8,055 nt of DNA from an uncultured Oscillospiraceae bacterium (lineage in GTDB: Bacteria > Bacillota > Clostridia > Oscillospirales > Oscillospiraceae), in NCBI GenBank assembly GCA_944385305.1, contig CALWWS010000210.1:1-8055 (forward strand), written 5' to 3'. Below are positions 1 to 7,215 of this stretch, piece after piece. Every line of letters starts with the position of its first letter. Position 1 is the first letter of the stretch. The notes beneath the pieces are model-generated. The model was not told where the DNA came from. It saw only the letters and a list, made by a program, of their open reading frames with translations, and ran no database searches. The translations under genes and the position numbers were made by a program.

Positions 1-512
1 AGCACCGCCCCGGTACGGATGACCTGCTCGCACAGCTCCACCGCGGCGGGGGGACGGATCTGCCCGGCGCCGTAGAAGAAGTGCTTGTGCAGATTTTCCA
101 CTCCGGTGAGCAGCAGACAGGGCAGCAGGAGCAGCAGGCCCAGCTGGGTGCGGGCGTCCCCCAGCAGGTAGACCGAGATGGGGTCGTAAAAGATCGCCAC
201 CGCCGCCGCCACGGCGGCAAACAGGATCAGAAACCAGCGCAGACAGCGGCGCAGTACCTGGGCCGCCGCCGTTGGATTTTTCCGGGCGTGGTACTCCGAG
301 GAGAGGTTGGATACCGCCACAGTCAGACCAACAGCGGTGATGGAGAGGATCACCGCATAGACCGGCATGATCAGCTGGTAGAGCCCCATGATCTCCGCCC
401 CGATAAGCCGGGAGAGAAAGATGCGGTAGACAAAGCCCAGCAGCTGGGAGGCCAGGCTGGTGGCGGTGAGCACCAGAGTGCCGTAGAGCATGGAGGTACG
501 GTTGAAGTTCAA
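1..512 (-). CDS. SpoVB/MATE-like polysaccharide flippase, N-terminal part (runs off the left edge)
   Basis: The minus strand reads open for 170 codons from a TTG start at 512 to the window edge, so the C-terminal part is missing. The product is hydrophobic and begins with NFNRTSMLYGTLVLTATSL; it continues with LLGFVYRIFLSRLIGAE around residues 24-40 and MPVYAVILSITAVGL around 49-63. This arrangement is typical of the first helices of SpoVB and related polysaccharide-biosynthesis/MATE flippases. Apparent membrane segments lie near residues 9-33, 45-68, 90-109 and 123-137. Family members move lipid-linked sugar precursors across the membrane; SpoVB acts in spore cortex synthesis. TTG was chosen because AGGAAAGGGG (530-521) sits about 8 nt upstream; an in-frame ATG seven codons later (491) has no comparable site. 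The gene is divergent from the DUF554 gene. Family assignment is good, but SpoVB itself versus another paralogue (clostridial genomes often have several) cannot be settled from the N-terminus. Confidence 0.8.
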   Translation of the reverse strand, partial: MNFNRTSMLYGTLVLTATSLASQLLGFVYRIFLSRLIGAEIMGLYQLIMPVYAVILSITAVGLTVAVSNLSSEYHARKNPTAAAQVLRRCLRWFLILFAAVAAAVAIFYDPISVYLLGDARTQLGLLLLLPCLLLTGVENLHKHFFYGAGQIRPPAAVELCEQVIRTGAV

Positions 513-519
513 GCGGGCG

Positions 520-530
520 CCCCCTTTCCT
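520..530 (-). promoter_or_regulatory. Ribosome binding site that decides the TTG start of the SpoVB-like gene
   Basis: On the minus strand, AGGAAAGGGGG precedes TTG (512-510) by 7 nt. No ATG or GTG has an equally placed purine-rich site, which favours a rare TTG start. Confidence 0.6.
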
Positions 531-580
531 GTTGATTTAACTCTATTCAAAAGGGGGGCAATCCATGTGCGAGAAAGCTT

Positions 581-609
581 TTGACAACAGGGGGAGAAGC
601 GAGTATGAT
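581..609 (+). promoter_or_regulatory. Sigma-A promoter for the DUF554 gene
   Basis: TTGACA (581-586), a 17-nt spacer and TATGAT (604-609) match the housekeeping consensus at 11 of 12 positions with optimal spacing. Transcription should start near 616, leaving a leader of about 65 nt. That leader contains the GC palindrome CCCGCCGGCGGG (640-651), which can fold as a small hairpin ahead of the ribosome binding site. Confidence 0.85.
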
Positions 610-680
610 AAAACCTGCCGCGAAAACGGGGGAAAAACGCCCGCCGGCGGGGCAGAGCAAAGGAAATCGGGGGACGGAGC

Positions 681-1391
681 ATGATTGCGACAATTATTAA
701 CGTAGTGTTTATTCTGGTGGGCGGTATGCTGGGACTGGTGTTCAAAAACCGCATCAGCGCCCGCTTCTCCTCCTGCCTCACCTTTGCCCTGGGCCTGTGT
801 GTGCTGGGCATCGGCATCTCCAGTATGATCGCAACAGAGGACACCCTGTGCGTCATTGTGTGTATGGTCATCGGCACCCTCATCGGCGAGGGGATCAACA
901 TCGAAAAGCGGATGGACAGCCTGGGAGAGGTGCTCCGCCGCCGGCTGATAAAAGGGGAGGGGAACAACCGCTTTGTAGAGGGGTTTGTCACCGCCTCCGT
1001 CCTCTTCTGCGTGGGAGCCATGGCCATCAATGGCTCCATGGAGGCGGGAATGAACGGCAATTACGACATTCTGGTCTCCAAGTCGGTGATTGACGGGGTG
1101 ACCTCCATCACCTTTGCCGCCGCCATGGGGGTGGGGGTGCTCTTTTCCGCCCTGCCCATCCTGCTCTATGAGGGAGGGCTGACCATCATCTTCGCCCTGG
1201 TGGGCCGGGGTATGGATCCGGCGGTGGTCAACGAGATGAGCGCCGTGGGAGGCACCATTATTGTGGGGATTGGCATTAATATGCTTGGCCTTCCCAAGGA
1301 GAAGCTGCGAGTGGGCAATATGCTTCCCGCCATCTTCCTGCCCCTGGCCTATCTCCCTGTTGCCCGGGCGCTGGGCGGCCTGATGGGATAA
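681..1391 (+). CDS. DUF554 family membrane protein (YdfK/YqgA-like)
   Basis: This 236-residue, strongly hydrophobic protein matches the DUF554 family of integral membrane proteins, whose transport or signalling role is not established. Visible hallmarks are the N-terminal helix with IILVGG-type glycines (residues 1-21), GLCVLGIGISSM (38-49), VIGTLIGEGINIE (63-75), FCVGAMAINGSMEAG (109-123), VIDGVTSITFAAAMG (136-150), SAVGGTIIVGIGINMLGLP (187-205) and NMLPAIFLPL (213-222). About seven membrane segments can be drawn. The length is normal for the family. ATG at 681 follows the purine-rich GGGGGA (669-674) by 6 nt; GGAG at 676-679 is too close to serve. The gene has its own near-perfect promoter and no clear terminator follows it, so some readthrough into the crt leader is possible. 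It has no known functional link to butyrate formation. Confidence 0.88.
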   Translation: MIATIINVVFILVGGMLGLVFKNRISARFSSCLTFALGLCVLGIGISSMIATEDTLCVIVCMVIGTLIGEGINIEKRMDSLGEVLRRRLIKGEGNNRFVEGFVTASVLFCVGAMAINGSMEAGMNGNYDILVSKSVIDGVTSITFAAAMGVGVLFSALPILLYEGGLTIIFALVGRGMDPAVVNEMSAVGGTIIVGIGINMLGLPKEKLRVGNMLPAIFLPLAYLPVARALGGLMG

Positions 1392-1468
1392 ACCGGACGA
1401 TTGTTTCCAGGGACGGGACAGGCGGACATTTTTTGCATCAAAAAAGCCAGAAAAAATTGAAAAGGGGC

Positions 1469-1497
1469 TTGTCAAATGGGGCAAGAGGAGATATACT
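1469..1497 (+). promoter_or_regulatory. Sigma-A promoter of the crt-hbd-bcd-etfBA operon, with upstream A-tracts
   Basis: TTGTCA (1469-1474), a 17-nt spacer and TATACT (1492-1497) form a strong housekeeping promoter. Just upstream are three A-tracts (1440-1445, 1451-1456, 1460-1463), which would act as an UP element for the RNA polymerase alpha subunit. The T6G/CA6 inverted repeat at 1429-1445 is part of this AT-rich block. The expected start near 1504 leaves a leader of about 157 nt before crt, long enough for regulation. No better promoter is visible nearer to crt. Confidence 0.85.
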
Positions 1498-1543
1498 CAT
1501 AAAATGGGACGGTTTCCAGAACAATGTGCGCCCATCCAAAACA

Positions 1544-1583
1544 CGCAACGAAACCGCTTAGGGTCGGTGCGTTGCGCTTTTTT
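1544..1583 (+). terminator. Terminator-like hairpin in the crt leader (possible attenuator)
   Basis: CGCAACG (1544-1550) pairs with CGTTGCG (1570-1576). After a small AA/G internal loop, ACCG (1553-1556) pairs with CGGT (1565-1568), closing the 8-nt loop 1557-1564. C1577 and then six T residues (1578-1583) follow, as in an intrinsic terminator. It lies downstream of the operon promoter and upstream of crt. It would therefore end a transcript of about 80 nt unless transcription reads through, which suggests attenuation or a short leader RNA. The stem has only 11 pairs and is interrupted, so efficiency may be partial. An in-window antiterminator was not convincingly identified. Confidence 0.6.
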
Positions 1584-1593
1584 GTGAAAAAAT

Positions 1594-1611
1594 GTGTTAA
1601 AAAAATAACAA
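1594..1611 (+). promoter_or_regulatory. Probable Rex (redox-sensing repressor) operator upstream of crt
   Basis: GTGTTAAAAAAATAACAA matches the clostridial Rex consensus TTGTTAA-N4-TTAACAA at 12 of 14 defined positions; the mismatches are G for T at 1594 and A for T at 1605. Rex represses fermentation genes when NADH/NAD+ is low, and Rex sites upstream of crt operons are established in Clostridium. Here the site lies about 90-108 nt downstream of the inferred start, between the leader hairpin and the crt ribosome binding site. Bound Rex would therefore block elongation rather than polymerase binding, unless a second promoter exists here. The rex gene itself is not in the window. Confidence 0.65.
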
Positions 1612-1660
1612 GTGGAGGGCGGCGCCATTTTCCGGCCCGGCCCGGATTAGGAGGTTTCCC

Positions 1661-2437
1661 ATGGCGTTGGTTACGCTGGAGCAGAATGAGCATATCGGCA
1701 TCATCACCATCAACCGGCCGGAGGCGCTCAACGCCCTCAACAGCCAGGTACTTACCGAGCTTTCCGCCACCCTGGACCAGGTGGAGAGCAACCAGGAAAT
1801 CTATGTGGTTATTCTCACCGGTGCGGGCCGCTCTTTTGTGGCGGGCGCGGACATCGGCGAGATGAAGGGCTACAATTCCAGCCAGGGCAAGGCCTTCGGC
1901 GCCTACGGCGGCAGCGTGATGCTCAAGCTGGAGCAGCTGTCCAAGCCTGTGATCGCCGCGGTCAACGGCTTTGCTCTGGGCGGCGGCTGTGAGCTGGCCA
2001 TGGCCTGCGACATCCGCCTGGCCAGCGAGAAGGCCAAGTTCGGCCAGCCCGAGGTGGGCCTGGGCATTACCCCCGGCTTCGGCGGCACCCAGCGCCTGCC
2101 CCGCATTGTGGGTGTGTCCAAGGCCATGGAGCTCATTCTCACCGCCCGGGTTATCAAGGCCGACGAGGCTCTGGCCATCGGCCTGGTCTCCCAGGTTTGC
2201 CCCGCCGAGGAGCTGATGGGCAAGGCCATGGAGCTGGCCCAGGCCATCTGCGCCAACGCTCAGGTGGCGGTGCGGGAGTCCAAGCGGTGCATCCGCATGG
2301 GTATGCAGACCGACATCAGCACAGGCTCCGCCTTTGAGGCTGAGGCCTTCGGCGTGTGCTGCGGCACCGAGGACAAAAACGAGGGCATGGGAGCATTTCT
2401 GGAGAAGCGGGCGGAGAAGCACTTTATCAACCGGTAA
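1661..2437 (+). CDS. crt: 3-hydroxybutyryl-CoA dehydratase (crotonase)
   Basis: The 258-residue protein is a full-length enoyl-CoA hydratase/isomerase family member. It interconverts 3-hydroxybutyryl-CoA and crotonyl-CoA in the cytoplasmic butyrate pathway. The N-terminal crotonase strands are followed by [10 protein letters not shown] (59-68) and [13 protein letters not shown] (105-117), which form the oxyanion hole (Gly108). Both catalytic glutamates are present: Glu111 in GGCELA and Glu131 in [20 protein letters not shown], equivalent to Glu144 and Glu164 of rat crotonase. The C-terminal helical trimerisation region is complete. ATG at 1661 follows AGGAGG (1649-1654) by 6 nt. It is the first gene of the operon, behind a Rex-like site. 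Having both glutamates argues for a hydratase rather than an isomerase. The genomic neighbours (hbd, bcd, etfBA) make the short-chain crotonase role very likely. Confidence 0.95.
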   Translation: MALVTLEQNEHIGIITINRPEALNALNSQVLTELSATLDQVESNQEIYVVILTGAGRSFVAGADIGEMKGYNSSQGKAFGAYGGSVMLKLEQLSKPVIAAVNGFALGGGCELAMACDIRLASEKAKFGQPEVGLGITPGFGGTQRLPRIVGVSKAMELILTARVIKADEALAIGLVSQVCPAEELMGKAMELAQAICANAQVAVRESKRCIRMGMQTDISTGSAFEAEAFGVCCGTEDKNEGMGAFLEKRAEKHFINR

Positions 2438-2592
2438 GAAGCACCCCGGGCCTACATAGACCGCCGCCTATGACCTTGTACTCCGGTCTGTAAGCGCTAT
2501 CGGCGGAATTTACCAAGTACCCCACGCCGCGGGGCGGCGAAATGATAGAGTAAAATCAAAATAAATTTATACTTGATTAGGAGGACGTCAGC
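2438..2592 (+). other. Structured crt-hbd intercistronic region with an AT-rich dyad
   Basis: This 155-nt gap is unusually long for the operon. Two mutually exclusive stems can be drawn: an 8-bp stem pairing 2456-2463 with 2484-2491, and CCGCCG (2461-2466) with CGGCGG (2501-2506). A tight hairpin, CGCCGC-GGG-GCGGCG, follows at 2525-2539. Then comes an AT-rich stretch (2541-2578) with arms AATCAA (2554-2559) and TTGATT (2573-2578) around the palindrome ATAAATTTAT (2561-2570). The right arm abuts the hbd ribosome binding site AGGAGG (2579-2584). No T-run follows the hairpins, so this is not an ordinary terminator. A TATACT (2568-2573) lacks a recognisable -35 partner. RNA processing, translational control or an operator are possible. 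Confidence 0.45.
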
Positions 2593-3441
2593 ATGAAGAA
2601 GATTGTTGTCATCGGCGGCGGAACCATGGGCCTCGGAATTGCCCAGGCTTTCGCCAACAAGGGGTTTGACACTTATGTGCGCTCCACCAGCGACGCCAGC
2701 GCCGAGCGCCACAAGAACAGTCTGATCAAGAGCCTGGACAAGCGCATTGCCAAGGGCAAGCTGGACGAGGCTGGCAAGCAGGCTCTGCTGGATAAGCTCA
2801 CCTTTACCAGCGACCTCAACGTGGCCGCCGACGCCGATCTGGTGATGGAGGCCGCCATTGAGAACATGGATCTGAAGAAGGAGCTGTTTGCCAAGCTGGA
2901 CGAGATGTGCAAGCCCGAGACCATTCTCACCACCAACACCTCCTCCATCTCCATCACCGAGATCGCCTCCGCCACCAAGCGGGCCGACAAGGTGATTGGC
3001 ATGCACTTCTTCAACCCCGCCACTGTGATGAAGCTGGTGGAGGTTATCCGCGGCGCGAAGACCAGCGACGAGACCTATAACACCATTGCTGAGCTCACCG
3101 CCGCTATCGGTAAGGAGGCTGTTGAGGTGGCCGAGGCCCCCGGGTTTGTGGTCAATAAGATCCTCATCCCCATGATCAACGAGGGTATTGATCTGGTGTA
3201 CACCGGCGTGGCCAGCGTGGAGGACGTGGACAAGGCCATGAAGCTGGGCGCCAACCACCCCATGGGTCCCCTGGAGCTGGGCGACCTGGTGGGCCTGGAC
3301 GTGTGCCTGGCCATTATGGATACCCTGTTCAAGGAGACCGGCGATCCCAAGTACCGCGCCAGCCTGCTGCTGCGCAAGATGGTACGCGCCGGCGATCTGG
3401 GCCGTAAGACCGGCAAGGGGTTCTACGACTATTCCAAGTAA
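2593..3441 (+). CDS. hbd: 3-hydroxybutyryl-CoA dehydrogenase
   Basis: The 282-residue length and the sequence from end to end fit clostridial Hbd, which reduces acetoacetyl-CoA to 3-hydroxybutyryl-CoA in the cytoplasm. An N-terminal Rossmann fold starts with [15 protein letters not shown] (6-20). The catalytic His138-Glu150 pair lies in GMHFFNP and KLVEVIRG, with Ser117 and Asn188 (GFVVNKI) at the positions corresponding to human Ser137 and Asn208. The C-terminal helical domain ends with [17 protein letters not shown] follows AGGAGG (2579-2584) by 8 nt. One oddity is that the end of beta strand 2 reads YVRSTSDAS, with Ser31-Thr32 where NAD-dependent homologues have Asp (as in LRD). This resembles the NADP-linked enzyme of C. 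kluyveri and suggests altered cofactor preference. The position after crt differs from the C. acetobutylicum order, where hbd is last. Confidence 0.95.
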   Translation: MKKIVVIGGGTMGLGIAQAFANKGFDTYVRSTSDASAERHKNSLIKSLDKRIAKGKLDEAGKQALLDKLTFTSDLNVAADADLVMEAAIENMDLKKELFAKLDEMCKPETILTTNTSSISITEIASATKRADKVIGMHFFNPATVMKLVEVIRGAKTSDETYNTIAELTAAIGKEAVEVAEAPGFVVNKILIPMINEGIDLVYTGVASVEDVDKAMKLGANHPMGPLELGDLVGLDVCLAIMDTLFKETGDPKYRASLLLRKMVRAGDLGRKTGKGFYDYSK

Positions 3442-3492
3442 GCGGATTCAGGGGAAGTTCGGGGGAAAGCACACCGCGTAAGAGGGCTGCGG

Positions 3493-3521
3493 ACAGAGGG
3501 ACGGAGGTCCCGTCCCTCTGT
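3493..3521 (+). other. 12-bp perfect hairpin in the hbd-bcd intercistronic region
   Basis: ACAGAGGGACGG (3493-3504) pairs without a mismatch with CCGTCCCTCTGT (3510-3521) around a 5-nt loop. Only TT then CC follow the stem, so it lacks a proper U-tract. Inside an operon, such a stem usually acts as a partial terminator or as an mRNA stabiliser or processing boundary. That would allow bcd-etfBA to accumulate at a level different from crt-hbd. The bcd ribosome binding site (3541-3546) is 19 nt past the stem and stays free. Confidence 0.6.
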
Positions 3522-3556
3522 TTCCAACATATATCAGTCTAGGAGGAAGGCAACAA

Positions 3557-4714
<1,158 letters not shown>

Positions 4715-4737
4715 GGAACTGGAGGTAAGATTACGAT

Positions 4738-5538
4738 ATGAAAGCGATTGTTTGTGTCAAGCAGGTTCCCGACACCTCCGGTGTGGTGGCGGTGAAGGAA
4801 GACGGCACCATGGATCGTGCCGCAATGGCGACTATTACCAACCATGACGACCTGGCCGCTGTGGAGGCCGCTCTGCGTATCAAGGACGCCACCGGCTGCA
4901 AGGTGATCGTGGTCTCCATGGGTCCTCCCCCCGCCGAGAGCATGCTGCGTGAGCTGCTGGCCCGCGGCTGCGACGAGGCGGTGCTGGTCTCCGCCCGGGA
5001 GTTCGGCGGTTCCGATACATACGCTACCTCCCAGATCCTGGCTGCTGCCATTAAGAAGATTGGCCTGGAGAGCGACGACATTATCTTCTGCGGCCGTCAG
5101 GCCATCGACGGCGACACCGCCCAGGTGGGCCCCCAGATCGCCGAGAAGCTGGGCCTGCCCCAGATCTCCTATGCCGCCGAGATTACCGTGGAGGGCAAGG
5201 CGGTTACCGTCAAGCGCCTGCTGGAGGACGGCTACATGATGCTGCGGGTGCAGACTCCCTGCCTGATCACCTGCGTCAAGGAGCTCAACGAGCCCCGCTA
5301 CATGAGCGTGCCCGGCATTGTGGACTGCTATTCCAAGCCCCTGGCTGTGTTCAACTATGAGACCCTGAAGGACGATCCCCTGGTGGATCTGGATACCATC
5401 GGCCTCAAGGGCTCTCCCACCAATGTGTATAAGTCCTTCTCTCCCCCGGTGAAGGGCGCCGGCATGATGCTGGAGGGCGCCGACAAGGCGACCTGCGACA
5501 AGCTGGTCAGCCTGCTGGACGCCAAGCACATGATTTAA
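4738..5538 (+). CDS. etfB: Electron transfer flavoprotein, beta subunit
   Basis: The 266-residue protein begins MKAIVCVKQVPDTSGV, as is usual for EtfB. The nucleotide-binding core includes VIVVSMGPPPAE (56-67), ARGCDEAVLVS (75-85) and the clostridial-type signature CGRQAIDGDTAQVGPQ (118-133). That signature occurs in EtfB of bifurcating Bcd/Etf systems such as Acidaminococcus, whereas non-bifurcating EtfB reads differently here and binds AMP. In the bifurcating type this subunit carries the FAD that accepts a hydride from NADH. A C-terminal arm follows residue 225 and would wrap the partner subunit. ATG follows GGAGG (4721-4725) at a rather long 12 nt. The gene is 23 nt after bcd and 18 nt before etfA, so the three are surely co-transcribed. 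The bifurcating role is inferred from the signature and neighbours, not demonstrated. Confidence 0.94.
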   Translation: MKAIVCVKQVPDTSGVVAVKEDGTMDRAAMATITNHDDLAAVEAALRIKDATGCKVIVVSMGPPPAESMLRELLARGCDEAVLVSAREFGGSDTYATSQILAAAIKKIGLESDDIIFCGRQAIDGDTAQVGPQIAEKLGLPQISYAAEITVEGKAVTVKRLLEDGYMMLRVQTPCLITCVKELNEPRYMSVPGIVDCYSKPLAVFNYETLKDDPLVDLDTIGLKGSPTNVYKSFSPPVKGAGMMLEGADKATCDKLVSLLDAKHMI

Positions 5539-5556
5539 AAGAGAGGAGAGACTGAA

Positions 5557-6660
5557 ATGGCTGAGTATAATAGCAAGGACACCGCCGCCTTTAAGGGCGT
5601 TTGGGTATTCTGTGAGCAGCGCGGGGGCAAGCTCATGAATACCGACTTTGAGCTGATTTCCGAGGGCCGCAAGCTGGCCGACGAGTTGGGCGTGGAGCTG
5701 TGCGGCGTGCTGCTGGGCGACAACGTGGAGGGCATTGCCAAGGAGCTGGGCGGCTACGGCGCCGACAAGGTCTATGTGTGCGATCACCCCCTGCTCAAGG
5801 TCTACACCACCGACGCCTACACCAAGGTCATCTGCGACCTGGTGGAGGAGAAGAAGCCTGAGATCGTGCTCTACGGCGCCACCAACATCGGTCGCGATCT
5901 GGCTCCCCGCTGCGCCGCCCGTCTGCACACCGGCCTGACCGCCGACTGTACCCACCTGGATGTGGATGTGGAGAAGTACAAGGCCTTCCTGAAGACCACC
6001 TCCACCATCGACGTGGACAACACCAAGTTCGAGATCAACCAGAACCTGAAGATGACCCGTCCCGCCTTCGGCGGCCATCTGATGGCCACCATTATCTGCC
6101 CCCGCTTCCGTCCCCAGATGTCCACCGTGCGCCCTGGCGTGATGCAGAAGGCCCCCTTCAATCAGGCCAAGGCCGACGCCTGCGTCATTGAGAAGCCCGT
6201 GGTAAACCTGTCTCAGGACGATATCAAGGTGGAGGTGCTGGAAGTCAAGAAGGCCGCCAAGAAGCTGGTGGATCTCATCGGCGCCGACGTGGTGGTCTCC
6301 GTGGGCCGCGGCATCAGCAAGGACGTTGAGGGCGGCATCAAGCTGGCCGAGGAGCTGGCTGAGGTGCTGGGCGGCGTCGTGGGCGGCAGCCGTGCCGTCA
6401 TCGACGCGGGCTGGCTGTCCTCCGATCACCAGGTGGGCCAGACCGGCAAGACCGTGCATCCCCGCATTTATGTGGCCCTGGGCATCTCCGGCGCCATTCA
6501 GCACAAGGCCGGCATGCAGGACTCCGAGTGCATCATCGCGGTGAACAAGAACGAGCACGCCCCCATGTTTGAGATTGCCTCCTACGGCATCGTGGGCGAC
6601 CTGTTCAAGGTGACCCCCATGCTTATCGAGTCCATCAAGGCTCTCAAGGCCAGCAAGTAA
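5557..6660 (+). CDS. etfA: Electron transfer flavoprotein, alpha subunit
   Basis: The 367-residue protein partners EtfB in passing electrons to Bcd. After an N-terminal extension of about 12 residues, the ETF alpha/beta domain starts with GVWVFCEQRGGKL. It includes the conserved LYGATNIGRDLAPRCAARL segment (about 107-125). The C-terminal FAD domain is textbook: GSRAVIDAGW (277-286), QVGQTGKTVHP (292-302), LGISGAIQHKAGMQDS (308-323) and YGIVGDLFKV (343-352). Arg279 and the Gln/Thr loop are the expected FAD contacts. The length is slightly above the common size of about 320-340 residues, mostly at the N-terminus. ATG follows AGGAG (5544-5548) by 8 nt. It is the last gene of the operon; a strong terminator begins 14 nt after its stop. 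Confidence 0.95.
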   Translation: MAEYNSKDTAAFKGVWVFCEQRGGKLMNTDFELISEGRKLADELGVELCGVLLGDNVEGIAKELGGYGADKVYVCDHPLLKVYTTDAYTKVICDLVEEKKPEIVLYGATNIGRDLAPRCAARLHTGLTADCTHLDVDVEKYKAFLKTTSTIDVDNTKFEINQNLKMTRPAFGGHLMATIICPRFRPQMSTVRPGVMQKAPFNQAKADACVIEKPVVNLSQDDIKVEVLEVKKAAKKLVDLIGADVVVSVGRGISKDVEGGIKLAEELAEVLGGVVGGSRAVIDAGWLSSDHQVGQTGKTVHPRIYVALGISGAIQHKAGMQDSECIIAVNKNEHAPMFEIASYGIVGDLFKVTPMLIESIKALKASK

Positions 6661-6673
6661 GCAAATCCGATAT

Positions 6674-6709
6674 AAAAAAGGAACCGGCTAAAAAGCCGGT
6701 TCCTTTTTT
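6674..6709 (+). terminator. Intrinsic terminator of the butyrate operon, bidirectional
   Basis: Bases 6674-6689 pair perfectly with 6694-6709: ten GC-rich pairs (GGAACCGGCT with AGCCGGTTCC) flanked by six A-T pairs, with an AAAA loop. The six T residues (6704-6709) end etfA transcription on the plus strand. The six A residues at 6674-6679 give a matching T-run on the minus strand, so the same element can end the convergent small gene. Confidence 0.95.
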
Positions 6710-6959
6710 ATGTATCCCCATGGACAAGCACATCCTCCAGCAGCGCAGACCCGATAAGACCGGCGCCCAGGACCAGCAGAGCCATATCCTGGGTATGCCG
6801 GGCGTAGGCGCAAAGCAGCACTGTGTCGTACCGGTAGCCCCCTGCCCAGACCTGCATCAGCAGGGCACAGGCCAGCATGACGCAGGTGAGCAGGATCCCC
6901 CGGGTAAGCACGTAGCGGGAGAGAGGCTGCATGTGGGAGAGAGAACGGAGAAATTCCAA
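6708..6959 (-). CDS. Small two-helix membrane protein of unknown function
   Basis: I do not recognise this family. From TTG at 6959 the product has 83 residues and two hydrophobic segments: about 17-38 (VLTRGILLTCVMLACALLMQ) and about 56-75 (MALLVLGAGLIGSALLEDVL). A short Arg/Tyr-containing linker separates them, and the C-terminus is acidic (HGDT). This predicts a hairpin-like inner-membrane protein. TTG is preferred because a nearly ideal AGGAGGTGATC (6973-6963) precedes it by 8 nt counted from AGGAGG; an upstream in-frame GTG (6968) lies inside that ribosome binding site. An internal ATG exists ten codons in (6932). The gene is convergent with etfA, and its stop codon lies inside the shared terminator. 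No convincing minus-strand promoter was found. Confidence 0.65.
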   Translation of the reverse strand: MEFLRSLSHMQPLSRYVLTRGILLTCVMLACALLMQVWAGGYRYDTVLLCAYARHTQDMALLVLGAGLIGSALLEDVLVHGDT

Positions 6960-6962
6960 ACC

Positions 6963-6973
6963 GATCACCTCCT
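6963..6973 (-). promoter_or_regulatory. Extended ribosome binding site deciding a TTG start
   Basis: AGGAGGTGATC on the minus strand is complementary to 11 consecutive bases of the 16S rRNA 3' end. TTG at 6959-6957 is 8 nt from the AGGAGG core, whereas the GTG at 6968-6966 overlaps the site and could not be used with it. Confidence 0.7.
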
Positions 6974-7149
6974 CTTCATCCTACCCCAAAAGCAGGGAGC
7001 CTTCAAGTACAAAAATATTCCAGTACCGGCCAAAAATCGTTCGACCCAATCCGTCTGTATCCGACAAAATTTTTTGATTTGGTTTACGCAATCAGGCCGA
7101 AGGAGACATAAGGTGGCAGCTGGAGTCGAAAAAGCGCGAAAGTTTATGA

Positions 7150-7178
7150 TATACAGATGCTGGAAAATACAATATAAT
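7150..7178 (+). promoter_or_regulatory. Sigma-A promoter of the DUF6514-like gene
   Basis: TATACA (7150-7155, 4 of 6 matches), a 17-nt spacer and a perfect TATAAT (7173-7178) place the start near 7185. That leaves a leader of only about 30 nt carrying the ribosome binding site. The rest of the 6974-7149 spacer is comparatively AT-rich around 7031-7085 and shows no gene. Confidence 0.7.
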
Positions 7179-7215
7179 GTGATGGAGGAACTAAATAGGA
7201 GGAGGAATACACAAC

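Noticed and set aside
1392..1445. A terminator for the DUF554 gene (T6 at 1429-1434)
   Set aside because: No GC-rich stem precedes the T-run; the T6G-CAT-CA6 repeat is AT-only with a 3-nt loop and fits better as part of the upstream promoter element.
1572..1600. Possible second crt promoter (TTGCGC, 17 nt, TGTTAA) overlapping the Rex-like site
   Set aside because: Only 3 of 6 matches in each hexamer, far weaker than the promoter at 1469-1497. It would be attractive only if 5'-end mapping showed a start here.
2545..2573. Possible internal promoter before hbd using TATACT (2568-2573)
   Set aside because: No hexamer resembling TTGACA occurs 16-18 nt upstream; the candidate is ATAGAG.
7040..7130. 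Three one-mismatch Spo0A-box-like sites (TTCGACC 7040-7046, TCCGACA 7060-7066, AGTCGAA 7124-7130)
   Set aside because: None is exact, and seven-base sites with one mismatch are expected by chance at this frequency in about 240 bp. The 20-nt spacing of the first two is suggestive but not enough.
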